Below, piece by piece: positions 8,501-15,493 of a stretch of DNA of 34,450 bases. The position numbers and the translations under genes are program-made. Every line of letters starts with the position of its first letter. Position 1 is the first letter of the stretch. Below the pieces are notes generated by a model that saw only the letters and a list, made by a program, of their open reading frames with translations, was not told the DNA's origin and did not search any database. The DNA is from Pseudomonadota bacterium (lineage in GTDB: Bacteria; Chloroflexota; Ktedonobacteria; Ktedonobacterales; JADMIN01). Location: NCBI GenBank assembly GCA_021324535.1, contig JAJPIU010000036.1, forward strand, positions 1 through 34,450. The letters are read 5' to 3'.

Positions 8501-9194
8501 CAGCTTGATGGCGAATGTGCAGATGAGCGAACGAGGTCTGCGTTCCTGGCTCAATGAACTCAAGGGGTCGGAGCGGTCTGCTGTCGCACGGTATCACCAC
8601 CTGCTCGAACGAACGGAGCGACAGGTACAGCGGCTTGATCGGCTGATCAACGATCTGCTCGATGTCTCGCGTATCTCCGCCGGAAAGCTGGAGATGCGCC
8701 CAGAGCCATGCAACGTCGTGGAGATCGTGCGCGATGCTATCGAGACGCAGCGGGCCGCATGGCCTCATCGGATGATCAGCTTCGTGGCGCCTGAGAGGTC
8801 TTCAATGGAGGTGATGGCGGACGCCGACCGCATCGTCCAGGTGGTGACGAATCTGCTGACGAACGCGCTGAAATACTCGGCGCCGGATTGCCCTGTGGTT
8901 GTGCGCGCATATGCGAGACAGGCCAGTGTGCGTGTGGAGGTACACGACGAAGGGCCAGGGCTCACCGGCGAGCAACAAAGCCATCTGTTTGAGCGGTTCT
9001 ATCGTGCGCCGGGCATCGTGCAGCGCGACGGATCGGGCGTAGGATTGGGGCTTGGCCTCTCCATCTGCAAGACGATTATCGAGCGCCACGCCGGAGCGAT
9101 GGGGGTGGAAAGCGTCGTCGGCAAGGGCAGCGTCTTCTCGTTTACGCTGCCCCGTCTGCGCAAGCGCAACAGCGCGCGCAATGAAGCACGCTAG
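5589..9194 (+). CDS. Hybrid sensor kinase with two kinase cores (PAS-GAF-HK-REC-GAF-HK)
   Basis: This 1201-residue, apparently cytoplasmic signalling protein has no membrane helix. In order I see a PAS-like domain (about 25-150), a GAF-like domain (165-330), HisKA with VSHEFRTP (His362), an HATPase (460-570; N box NLLSNAYKF, DTGVGVP, GSGIGLAL), and a receiver (636-750; acidic DD near 642, phospho-acceptor Asp686 in VSDVMMP, Lys738 in LIKPF). A second GAF (about 770-930), a second HisKA with ASHELKTP (His964) and a second HATPase (1065-1190; NLLTNALKYS, DEGPGL, GVGLGLGLS) follow. All catalytic motifs look intact in both cores. It likely runs an internal His362-Asp686 relay, with the second core acting on an unseen regulator. 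ATG 5589 follows AAAGGA. No separate response regulator is adjacent. Confidence 0.93.
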   Translation: MEQFGHSSSLSATDQLFRGGGETGHMLSEIDWSQNTLGPIEVWPQSLRISLRICLTSRHPLLIWWGNDLVKIYNDAYRSVLGKRHPWALGRPGREVWPEIWDIIGPMLEGVLKTGQATWSDDQLLLLERNGYQEECYFTFSYSPIEDEGGQVVGVFTAVTETTERVLAERRARFASELAGALVDARTTEEVCARAARLLTQNTLDIPFSLLYRMEPDGKTLTFCGASNIAPGTPLSPQTLESDAHDAPWPVAQALATHQPQTVTTIDWRGRAFPCETTLISHTALIIPVIEPGLNTPTLIWIAGVSPRLALGVHYDAYYALLTGHLSTALAAAHAYEAERRRAEELSALDRAKTAFFSNVSHEFRTPLTLMLGPLTDSLADESEPLPPTQLARQEVILRNAHRLLKLVNSLLDFSRIEAGRIQASYMPTDLAALTRDLASSFRSLIEKAGLTFQIDCPPLPEPIYVDRDMWEKIVLNLLSNAYKFTFEGEIAVRLRMRGGEAELSVSDTGVGVPKAELPRLFERFHRVAGTRARTHEGSGIGLALVQELVHLHGGSITVQSRENAGTTFTVRVPTGFAHLPGDHVGAVARLASTAARAEMFLEEAERWAPGSSSPSIRTDLVTPQLVQERDMPLRGVRILLADDNADMREYLTKLLGARYEVTAVANGAEALKRIFADPPDLVVSDVMMPEVDGFELIARVRAEPRTASLPIILLSARAGEEATIEGLSAGADDYLIKPFSAREVLSRVAARLEIFRTRREEQTKTRQALDTLLRMAGMLLEGGRFPGATLYHEMIEVAQHILGVPMLALLSQNEQTKALNVLALVGYTNEQAAELRRRVIGHELRELAHAEEYEKLSAGQPVIMDLAHPPYEERGTFYNSTQAVIIPLRIGNEVNGALLMNACAPQMTFTAEEIDLAEGVVGFISLALERERLLNERVARESQMLALQATNQRMDEFIGVASHELKTPMTSLMANVQMSERGLRSWLNELKGSERSAVARYHHLLERTERQVQRLDRLINDLLDVSRISAGKLEMRPEPCNVVEIVRDAIETQRAAWPHRMISFVAPERSSMEVMADADRIVQVVTNLLTNALKYSAPDCPVVVRAYARQASVRVEVHDEGPGLTGEQQSHLFERFYRAPGIVQRDGSGVGLGLGLSICKTIIERHAGAMGVESVVGKGSVFSFTLPRLRKRNSARNEAR

Positions 9195-9778
9195 CGTTTG
9201 CGGTGTGTGGGCGCGGCTGTCGCCTTTGCGGCCTGGGCGGCAGACTTGCCGCTTGCATTCCCATTGGCCGCTCCAGCGCCGCTCGGCTTGCCAACCTGCG
9301 TTGTGCGCGTCGTCGTGAGGGCTGTCGCGTTCAATTGCTTCGCGATCTTCTCGGCGTCCTCTGGGCAGAGGTTCGCGCGCAACAACGTGAGGATTTCAAG
9401 CTGCTGGCGATTGATCTGATAGAGCAGGTCAACCTCTTCTGCCTCGTGGTCGTCACGAATATGATCACGCTCTGAGGCGCGGTTCTGGCTCATCATCACG
9501 AACGTACTCAGGAAGATGGCTTCCAGGCTGACGAGCAGCGTGAGCAGCCCATAGGGAAACGCTTCGACACGTAGCACAATCCAAAGGATGAACCAGACGG
9601 CGTGAATGCCGACAAAAAGCCACGAACCGACAAACGCGGTGATTATATCCGCTGCCCAGGCTCCTATGCTTGCCGGGGTGTAGATATAGTGGCGATCTCG
9701 CCCCACTTTTTGCGCCGCCTCTGTTGATATGGCTGGCGCTGTGGATTTCGCTGTGACCGATGTAGCTGTGGTTGCCAT
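9191..9778 (-). CDS. DUF1003 membrane protein
   Basis: This 195-residue protein has the DUF1003 core: two membrane helices (about 45-65 SWLFVGIHAVWFILWIVL and 70-95 GLLTLLVSLEAIFLSTFVMM) followed by the diagnostic SQNRASERDHIRDDHEAEEVD. The family's function is unknown. The N-terminus is Thr/Ala-rich, and the C-terminus (about 150-195) is an Ala/Gly/Lys-rich low-complexity tail ending HRKR. The start ATG 9778 has GAGGAAGAG upstream; the frame extends to 9934 but that part lacks support. Its stop overlaps that of the converging kinase gene, both reading TAG within the palindrome CTAG at 9191-9194. Confidence 0.88.
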   Translation of the reverse strand: MATTATSVTAKSTAPAISTEAAQKVGRDRHYIYTPASIGAWAADIITAFVGSWLFVGIHAVWFILWIVLRVEAFPYGLLTLLVSLEAIFLSTFVMMSQNRASERDHIRDDHEAEEVDLLYQINRQQLEILTLLRANLCPEDAEKIAKQLNATALTTTRTTQVGKPSGAGAANGNASGKSAAQAAKATAAPTHRKR

Positions 9779-9879
9779 AGATGGCTCTTCCTCACTCTGA
9801 AACAATGGACGACGGTATGATCGCTTGCCAAAACTTACTCTAATGACGATTGACCTCCGACAAAGTTGCTCGAAGCAGC

Positions 9880-9907
9880 TTGCAATGTATTTAGTCCTGG
9901 CTAGAAT
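9880..9907 (+). promoter_or_regulatory. Promoter of the nucleotidyltransferase-like gene
   Basis: TTGCAA (9880-9885), a 16-base spacer and TAGAAT (9902-9907) precede a strong Shine-Dalgarno (GGGGAGGAG, 9921-9929) and a GTG at 9938. The ribosome site does not sit in front of the open reading frame that follows; see the nucleotidyltransferase entry. Confidence 0.55.
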
Positions 9908-9969
9908 TGACCAACAATGCGGGGAGGAGCGCATTTCGTGTTTACTGACCGTGGCTGATTGGGCTGATC

Positions 9970-10641
9970 GTGCATGGCTCGGCCTACAAGGGCGATGCCA
10001 TTCCTGGATGCAGCGATCTCGACCTCAAGCTGTTTCTCGATGAACAGGCGTTTACCGAGTACGGGCAGTTGCCACTTGCGGTTGGCATGGCGATCCAGCG
10101 TGACCTTGCACAGATCGATCCAGCGCCGTTCCAATACATCCAAAGCTATGCGCGTGGGCCGCATCCCCAGCCTGACTATGTTGATCTTGTTCCGGGCGCG
10201 TATCATCTCTTGGTTGGACGGCTGCCGTTTGCCGAAGCCACCGCCGCGCAGCTTCACCGTTCGGCGTGCAATGCGCTCTCGGCGCTCTCGCCCTATCCGG
10301 CGTATATGGCGCATGCCTTCCTTGAACATGGCGGCGGCAAGCTGGAACGCGCAGTTCGCTTCGCCTGTACGGATGTTTGGCCAACGCTCAACCATATCGT
10401 GACGCTTCAGCAGGGCGAGGGGACGCGCGGCTGGCGGCTGCCCAAGCGCCAGGTGATGGCGCTGCTGGCGCCTGAAGGCGAATTGGCGCGTACCATCCAT
10501 GCCTTCTATGCGAGCGTCGTCGCCTATTATCAACAGCCGCCGTCGGTTGAGCCAGGGCTGGCTACGCTGGCGAACGCTGTAGCGTTTCTTACCGCCGCGC
10601 GTGGCTGGTGGGATGCGCATGGTCAGGATATGGCGAAGTGA
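9970..10641 (+). CDS. Nucleotidyltransferase-fold protein (possibly 5'-frameshifted)
   Basis: The frame encodes 223 residues. HGSAYKGDAIPGCSDLDLKLFLD at the very start is the hG[GS]-x(n)-Dh[DE] signature of polymerase-beta-type nucleotidyltransferases (kanamycin/minimal NTase group), with the DLDL acidic pair binding metal. The remainder is helical, resembling the C-terminal helical domain of such enzymes. The substrate is unknown. The GTG at 9970 has no ribosome site; the strong one at 9921 serves GTG 9938, whose frame reads five codons and stops at TGA 9956-9958. One missing G near 9957 would join both frames into a protein beginning V-F-T-D-R-G-W-I-G-L-I-V-H-G-S. So the gene is either frameshifted, misassembled, or translated inefficiently. 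Confidence 0.75.
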   Translation: MHGSAYKGDAIPGCSDLDLKLFLDEQAFTEYGQLPLAVGMAIQRDLAQIDPAPFQYIQSYARGPHPQPDYVDLVPGAYHLLVGRLPFAEATAAQLHRSACNALSALSPYPAYMAHAFLEHGGGKLERAVRFACTDVWPTLNHIVTLQQGEGTRGWRLPKRQVMALLAPEGELARTIHAFYASVVAYYQQPPSVEPGLATLANAVAFLTAARGWWDAHGQDMAK

Positions 10642-10777
10642 AGCGGATTGACGCGGCCTCGTCCACACGCATCGCAATGTGTTGTACACTCTAGAAAAAG
10701 ACACTCAAGAGCCAAGCGCGCCATGTACTTATTCATCGGCGAGCGGCCAGCGACGTGAGGACGAGGAGGTCAGCACA

Positions 10778-12784
10778 ATGAGCGAACCACATGCAACGGG
10801 AACAACGGGCGCGGACGCGACCGAGAACTGGGAAAGCCTGAACGAGCCTATTGCCTGGCGGCCAACCGACGCTTACCTCGAAACGAGCCGACTGCTGCGC
10901 TTCATGCGGCGGCACGGTATCGCCGACTATCCCACCCTGTTGCAGCGCGCCAACGATGATCCCGCCTGGTTCTGGGACGCAGTGAGCGACGACCTGGGGC
11001 TGGTCTGGCGGCGTCCATACACCCAGGTGATGGATACCTCGGGTGGTATCCCCTGGACACGCTGGTATGTCGGCGGACAGATGAACTACGTGGAGACCGC
11101 GCTGGATCAGCATGCGCGTGGCCCCAACGCCCACAAGACCGCGCTGATCTGGGAGGGCGAGGATGGCGCCGTCATGAAGCTGACCTACGCCGAGTTGGAG
11201 GGATTGACAAACCAGGCGGCCAACGCGTTGCATGCGCTGGGTGTGGGCAAGGGCGACCGCGTGGGCGTGTATATGCCAATGGTTCCTGAGACGGTGGCGG
11301 CGACGCTGGCCTGTGGCAAACTCGGCGCAATTTTCACCCCCATCTTTTCCGGCTATGGCGCCGAGGCAATCGCCACCCGCCTGCAAGACAGTGGCGCAAA
11401 GGTGTTGATCACCGCCGATGGCTTTTATCGGCGCGGCAAGATTGTTCCCATGAAGGCGACCGCCGACGCCGCCGTGAGAGACGCGCCGTCGGTTGAGCAT
11501 ACGCTGGTTGTGCGGCGCGTCGGCGCGGCCAGCCAGACGCCGTGGGATAGCGACCGTGACCGCTGGTGGGACGAACTGATCCCTGTGCAATCAGCCGCCT
11601 GTGAGACGCTGACCACCGACGGCGAAGACCCCTACATGCTGATCTATACCTCCGGCACGACGGGTCGCCCCAAAGGGGCGCTGCATACGCACGACGGCTT
11701 CCCCGTGAAGGGTGCGCAGGATATGGCGCACTGCTTCGACGTGCAGCCGGATGATACGCTCTTCTGGCTGACCGATATGGGCTGGATGATGGGACCGTGG
11801 GCCGTCAGCGGAACGCTGATGCTGGGCGCGACGCTGGTGATCTACGAGGGCACGCCCGACTATCCCGCGCCTGATCGCCTGTGGGCGCTGGCCGAACGCC
11901 ACGAGGTGACGGTGATGGGTGTCGCGCCAACGGTGATCCGTTCGCTGATGACGCATGGCGACGAGATGGTGCGCCAGCATGACCTGAGCGCGTTGCGCGT
12001 GTTGGGCGCCTCGGGAGAGCCGTGGAACTCCGCGCCGTGGCATTGGTTCTTCGAGGTGGTGGGCGGCGGCAGGGCGCCGATCATCAACTATTCCGGCGGC
12101 ACTGAGGTATCGGGCGGCATCGTCGCCTGCACCACTATCACGCCGATCAAGCCGTGCTCGTTCGCGGGGCCGGTGCCCGGAATGGCCGCTGACGTGGTGG
12201 ACGACAACGGGCAATCTGTACACGGGCAGGTGGGCGAACTGGTGATCCGCCAGCCCTGGCCAGGCATGACACGCGGCTTCTGGCAAGACGCCGCCCGCTA
12301 CGAGGCGGCCTACTGGCAGCGGTTCCCCGGCATGTGGACACATGGCGACTGGGCCGTGGTGGATGGCGATGGCTTCTGGTATATCCTGGGGCGGTCGGAC
12401 GATACGATCAAAGTGGCGGGCAAGCGGCTCGGCCCGGCGGAGGTAGAATCGGCTGCGGTGACGCATCCCGCTGTGAGCGAGGCGGCGGCGATTGGCGCGC
12501 CACATCCCATCAAGGGCGAGACAGTGGTGGTGTTTGTGGTGCTGCGCCCAGGCGTTGAGCCAAGCGATGCGCTGCGTGACGAGATCAAGGCCGAGGTGGT
12601 GAAGGCGCTTGGCCCGGCGCTCAAGCCGGAAAGCGTGCTGTTCGTGACGCAGATCCCCAAGACACGAAACGGCAAGGTGCTGCGCCGCCTGATTCGCGCG
12701 CGCCACCTGGGCAAGAGCGACTTAGGGGATCTCTCGTCGCTCGAAAGTCCCGACGCGCTGGAAGCTATCGCCCAGGCGCGGTAG
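10778..12784 (+). CDS. AMP-forming acetyl/acyl-CoA synthetase
   Basis: This 668-residue ANL-superfamily ligase activates a short-chain acid as acyl-adenylate, then transfers it to CoA. The N-terminal part (RYLETSRLLRF-like helix, then WFWDAV and WTRWYVGGQMNYVE) matches the ACAS_N extension of acetyl-, propionyl- and acetoacetyl-CoA synthetases. The P-loop YTSGTTGRPKG is near 290-300, with WLTDMGWMMGPW and NYSGGTEVSGG in order. The hinge/A8 region is HGDWAVVDGDGFWYILGRSDDTIKVAGKR (positions split by short gaps) and Lys633 in KTRNGKVLRR is the catalytic lysine, a known acetylation site in Acs. ATG 10778 follows GAGGAGG. The exact acid cannot be told; it resembles Acs-like and acetoacetyl-CoA-synthetase-like subfamilies. 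Confidence 0.93.
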   Translation: MSEPHATGTTGADATENWESLNEPIAWRPTDAYLETSRLLRFMRRHGIADYPTLLQRANDDPAWFWDAVSDDLGLVWRRPYTQVMDTSGGIPWTRWYVGGQMNYVETALDQHARGPNAHKTALIWEGEDGAVMKLTYAELEGLTNQAANALHALGVGKGDRVGVYMPMVPETVAATLACGKLGAIFTPIFSGYGAEAIATRLQDSGAKVLITADGFYRRGKIVPMKATADAAVRDAPSVEHTLVVRRVGAASQTPWDSDRDRWWDELIPVQSAACETLTTDGEDPYMLIYTSGTTGRPKGALHTHDGFPVKGAQDMAHCFDVQPDDTLFWLTDMGWMMGPWAVSGTLMLGATLVIYEGTPDYPAPDRLWALAERHEVTVMGVAPTVIRSLMTHGDEMVRQHDLSALRVLGASGEPWNSAPWHWFFEVVGGGRAPIINYSGGTEVSGGIVACTTITPIKPCSFAGPVPGMAADVVDDNGQSVHGQVGELVIRQPWPGMTRGFWQDAARYEAAYWQRFPGMWTHGDWAVVDGDGFWYILGRSDDTIKVAGKRLGPAEVESAAVTHPAVSEAAAIGAPHPIKGETVVVFVVLRPGVEPSDALRDEIKAEVVKALGPALKPESVLFVTQIPKTRNGKVLRRLIRARHLGKSDLGDLSSLESPDALEAIAQAR

Positions 12785-12982
12785 CTGGCAAGTTTGCGTC
12801 GGGGCGACAGACAGTGCGGTGGGCGATTGAAATCGCGCGAGGGGCTGGCGCCACGAAGGCTGTCTAGAGAGCGGACGGCGCCGACTCTTCTGGGGCGAAG
12901 GATGTGGCGTATGGCAATCGTCGGATCAATCTAAACGAGAGGAGACACTCAATATGATTATTACATCGGCCAGGGAGGCCAT

Positions 12983-13333
12983 ATGCAGACGACGAATCTC
13001 GACCTGTTCGCGGGGGTTCCAGTCTCCGACTACGCAGCGGCGCTGAAATGGTACGAGCGGCTGCTGGGCTATCCACCCTCATTCTTCCCACACGACACGG
13101 AGGCCGTGTGTGAGCTTGCAGAGCATCGGTACTTGTACATTGTGCAGCAGCCGGAACACGCCGGACACACTATGCACACGCTCTTCGTCGCCAACCTCGA
13201 TACGCTCATCACAAAGATTGCCGAGAGGGAACTCGACCCCATGAAACGGGAAAGCTACGCGAACGGCGTGCGCAAGATCACGTACCGCGATCCCGATGGC
13301 AATGAGATTGGGTTCGGCGGTGCGCCACTGTAA
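12983..13333 (+). CDS. VOC (glyoxalase/dioxygenase fold) protein
   Basis: A 116-residue single-module vicinal-oxygen-chelate protein. VSDYAAALKWYERLLGYPP is the first beta-alpha-beta unit and ITYRDPDGNEIGFGG the terminal strand with the usual Asp-Pro-Asp-Gly-Asn and a metal-ligand Glu. VOC proteins include glyoxalases, ring-cleaving dioxygenases and antibiotic-binding proteins; nothing here singles one out. GGGAGG sits seven bases before ATG 12983. A second strong ribosome site (GAGAGGAG) precedes a 30-codon frame at 12954 that overlaps this start. The gene is convergent with the broken epoxide hydrolase, five bases apart. Confidence 0.88.
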   Translation: MQTTNLDLFAGVPVSDYAAALKWYERLLGYPPSFFPHDTEAVCELAEHRYLYIVQQPEHAGHTMHTLFVANLDTLITKIAERELDPMKRESYANGVRKITYRDPDGNEIGFGGAPL

Positions 13334-13338
13334 CCTGA

Positions 13339-14548
13339 TCAGCGTAGCGGGCGGAAGAAGGCGCGCACATCGCCCACCAGCAGATCGGGCGCTTCCATTG
13401 CGGCGAAGTGACCGCCCCGCTCGAACTCCGACCAGTGGACGATGTTGTGCCCTGGATCGATCATGCGCCGGGTGGTGGCGTCTGCGCCAAATGCGGCCAT
13501 GCCCTGCGGGACAGAAGACGGCGACCAATCCTGCGCGACATGCGCGGCCTCATAGATGAAGTTGGCGGCGGAAGCGCCAGTGCGCGTAAACCAATAGATG
13601 CTGATGTTGGTAAGCATCTGATCACGATCCACACCATCGGGCAAGTCGGCTGTTTTGTCTGTCCACTCCTGGAACTTCTCTGCGATCCAGGCAAGCTGGG
13701 CAGTGGGAGAGTCGGTCAAGCCATAGGCCAGCGTCTGGGGTCGTGTAGACTGAATCTGAAGGTACCCTTGCCCCTCTTTTTGGAGCTGGCGCAGACGTTC
13801 CAGGCGTAGCCTCTCACTTTCCGAGAGAGCAGCCAGTTCATCCGGGTCGCTTGGAATAGGCATGCCAATCAAGGCAATCGCGGTCGGATCGGTGTTGACA
13901 TGGACGCCAACGACATGATCGGCTGCGATGCGACCCAACGTCCCGGAGACGCCTGAACCAATATCCCCTCCTTGCGCGCCGTAGCGATCATAACCCAGGC
14001 GGCGCATCAATTCAGCCCAGGCTTTCGCGGTGCGACTGATCTCCCAGCCAGGCTCACACAATGGTGTGGAGAAGCCGAAGCCAGGCAGCGAGGGAATGAC
14101 CACATGGAAGGCGTCGGCGGGATCGCCGCCATGAGCGCGTGGATTGGTGAGCGGGCCGAGGATGTTTAGGAACTCGACGACGGAACCGGGGTAGCCGTGT
14201 GTGATGATGAGCGGCAGGGCGTCCGGCTCAGGTGAGCGGACGTGCAAGAAGTGGATGTTCTAGCTATCAATGGTGGTGATGAACTGTGGGAACTCGTTGA
14301 GCCGGGCTTCCCACGCGCGCCAATTGTAGGTCGTGCGCCAGTAGTCCGCCAATTCTTTAGAGATACGCCAGCGGGACGCCTCGGCTCCAACCGACGCCTG
14401 GTAGCTCATCGGGCCAGCGTGTATGGGCCAAGCGCAAGCTCAGGTCATCAAGGTCGGCCTGGGGAATCTCCACACGGAAAGGTTTGATCGTCTCGTTGTT
14501 CGACGCAGTGGTCTGAGACTTCGCCTGAGAGGTAACTTTCTTGGGCAT
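13339..14548 (-). pseudogene. Epoxide hydrolase (EHN + alpha/beta hydrolase), broken by frameshift and nonsense
   Basis: The start ATG 14548 has AGGAG upstream. The first frame gives the EHN domain ([31 protein letters not shown]) and stops at TAA 14359-14357. Dropping one T near 14360 restores [20 protein letters not shown] and on to a TAG at 14262-14260, where family members read Gln-Asn-Ile-His-Phe. After that stop the frame continues unbroken: LHVRSPEPDALPLIITHGYPG (oxyanion region), GAQGGDIGSG (nucleophile Asp) and HFAAMEAP (catalytic His). So there are two independent lesions in an otherwise clean 400-residue juvenile-hormone-type epoxide hydrolase. A 302-residue piece could start at TTG 14247, but it lacks the N-terminal domain. 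It is divergent from the TetR gene, which probably regulated it. Confidence 0.88.
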
Positions 14549-14587
14549 GTCAACGGCTCCTGTTCGTTCTGATTTAGCCAAACTTTC

Positions 14588-14607
14588 GGAACGGATTGCT
14601 CCGTTCC
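14588..14607. promoter_or_regulatory. TetR-type operator 1 (epoxide hydrolase side)
   Basis: GGAACGGATTGCTCCGTTCC is an inverted repeat with perfect 8-base arms around TTGC. It lies immediately downstream of the predicted start of the epoxide hydrolase transcript, so a bound dimer would block it. It matches operator 2 at 13 of 20 positions. Confidence 0.7.
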
Positions 14608-14615
14608 ACAATCAT

Positions 14616-14624
14616 AGTATACCA
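14616..14624 (-). promoter_or_regulatory. Extended -10 promoter of the epoxide hydrolase
   Basis: On the minus strand TGGTATACT forms an extended -10 (TG-N-TATACT). A TTCCCT 17 bases upstream is a weak -35. The predicted start near 14609 abuts operator 1. Confidence 0.55.
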
Positions 14625-14630
14625 TATAAT
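14625..14630 (+). promoter_or_regulatory. -10 element of the tetR-like gene
   Basis: A perfect TATAAT on the plus strand, adjoining the divergent -10. No good -35 is seen. The predicted start near 14637 lies just upstream of operator 2. Confidence 0.55.
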
Positions 14631-14640
14631 TTATCGGAAG

Positions 14641-14660
14641 GGAATACTTTGTTCCGTTTT
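14641..14660. promoter_or_regulatory. TetR-type operator 2 (regulator side)
   Basis: GGAATACTTTGTTCCGTTTT aligns without gaps to operator 1 (13/20 identical: GGAA, TTG, TCCGTT conserved). Its inner dyad is GGAA-N7-TTCC. It lies between the predicted transcription start and the ribosome site of the regulator gene, suggesting autorepression. Confidence 0.55.
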
Positions 14661-14695
14661 CTAAGAAAATTGATCAAAAGGGGAGGCAATGGCGC

Positions 14696-15388
14696 ATGCA
14701 GGCATCTGAGGCATCTGAGTCAGTGGAGACAGCGAAAGAGACTGGGGAAGCGGACGCTTCGGCGAAGGCTCCACTGAGCGGGCGACGCGCCCAGGCGGCG
14801 CGCAACGATCAACTGATTCTCGCTGCGGCGCGGGCGGTGTTTCTCGCCGATCCGGAGGCGCCGATTGCGGCGGTCGCCGAGCGCGCCAATGTGGGGATCA
14901 GCGCGCTCTATCGGCGGTACCGTAGCAAAGAAGAATTGATCCAGCGGTTGAGCCTGGATGGCCTGCGGCGGTTTATCGCAGAGGAAGAGAAGGCGCTGGC
15001 CGACGAGGGCGAGCCGTGGGAAGCCTTCACGCGCTTCATGCGCCGCTGTGTGGAGACAGGGACAAACTCGCTGACAGCGCGCTTTGCTGGCGCCTTCACG
15101 CCGACGGAGGAGACGTATCGCGAGGGGCGCAGGGCCTCTGCGCTCCTCCAACAGATTCTCGACCGTGCGAAAGCCGCTGGCGTTTTGCGTACTGAGATCG
15201 TCGTCGGCGATCTCTCGCTGATCTTCGAGCAATTGCAGGCCATCCACCTTGGCGATGAGCAGCGAACCGGCCAGCTCCGCCTGCGCTATCTGGCGCTGAT
15301 GCTCGATGCGTTGCATAATGTATCAGGAGCGGCTCTGCCTGGCCCACCGCCAAGCTGGGAGGAGATCGCGCGGATGTATGATCGGTAG
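14696..15388 (+). CDS. TetR/AcrR family transcription regulator
   Basis: This 230-residue protein starts at ATG 14696 behind GGGGAGG. After a 30-residue acidic, Ser/Ala-rich leader comes a TetR DNA-binding domain: RNDQLILAAARAVF, then the helix-turn-helix PIAAVAERANVGISALYRRYRSKEELI (read in two parts, about 60-85). The C-terminal ligand domain is helical (residues 95-220), of the kind often seen in SbtR-like members. TetR proteins repress as dimers until a ligand binds. The gene diverges from the epoxide hydrolase with two related palindromes between them, so an epoxide or aromatic inducer is a reasonable guess. Its target is now broken while the regulator looks intact. Confidence 0.92.
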   Translation: MQASEASESVETAKETGEADASAKAPLSGRRAQAARNDQLILAAARAVFLADPEAPIAAVAERANVGISALYRRYRSKEELIQRLSLDGLRRFIAEEEKALADEGEPWEAFTRFMRRCVETGTNSLTARFAGAFTPTEETYREGRRASALLQQILDRAKAAGVLRTEIVVGDLSLIFEQLQAIHLGDEQRTGQLRLRYLALMLDALHNVSGAALPGPPPSWEEIARMYDR

Positions 15389-15410
15389 TGTGTGGCTTTC
15401 TGTAGAGTTA

Positions 15411-15441
15411 GGCCGCACCGTCCGCTCTTTAGGCGGCCTTT
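15411..15441 (+). terminator. Weak hairpin after the tetR-like gene
   Basis: GGCCGC (15411-15416) and GCGGCC (15433-15438) can pair over a 16-base loop, followed by only TTTG. Possible weak terminator 22 bases after the regulator stop. Confidence 0.35.
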
Positions 15442-15458
15442 GTGGCTGCAAGCCTCCA

Positions 15459-15476
15459 GGCGCGCGTTCACGCGCC
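15459..15476 (+). promoter_or_regulatory. Hairpin just upstream of the lyase ribosome site
   Basis: GGCGCG (15459-15464), a six-base loop and CGCGCC (15471-15476) form a GC-rich stem ending nine bases before the GGGAG ribosome site. It could stabilise the mRNA 5' end or limit translation; no ligand-binding class was recognised. Confidence 0.35.
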
Positions 15477-15493
15477 CGCGAGCGGGAGAGCCT

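Noticed and set aside
7425-8768. 447-codon minus-strand frame opposite the hybrid kinase
   Set aside because: Antisense to conserved kinase and receiver motifs; its composition (His/Arg/Gln-rich) is typical of a GC-rich shadow.
11591-12706. 371-codon minus-strand frame opposite the acyl-CoA synthetase
   Set aside because: Antisense of conserved ligase motifs with no recognisable domain.
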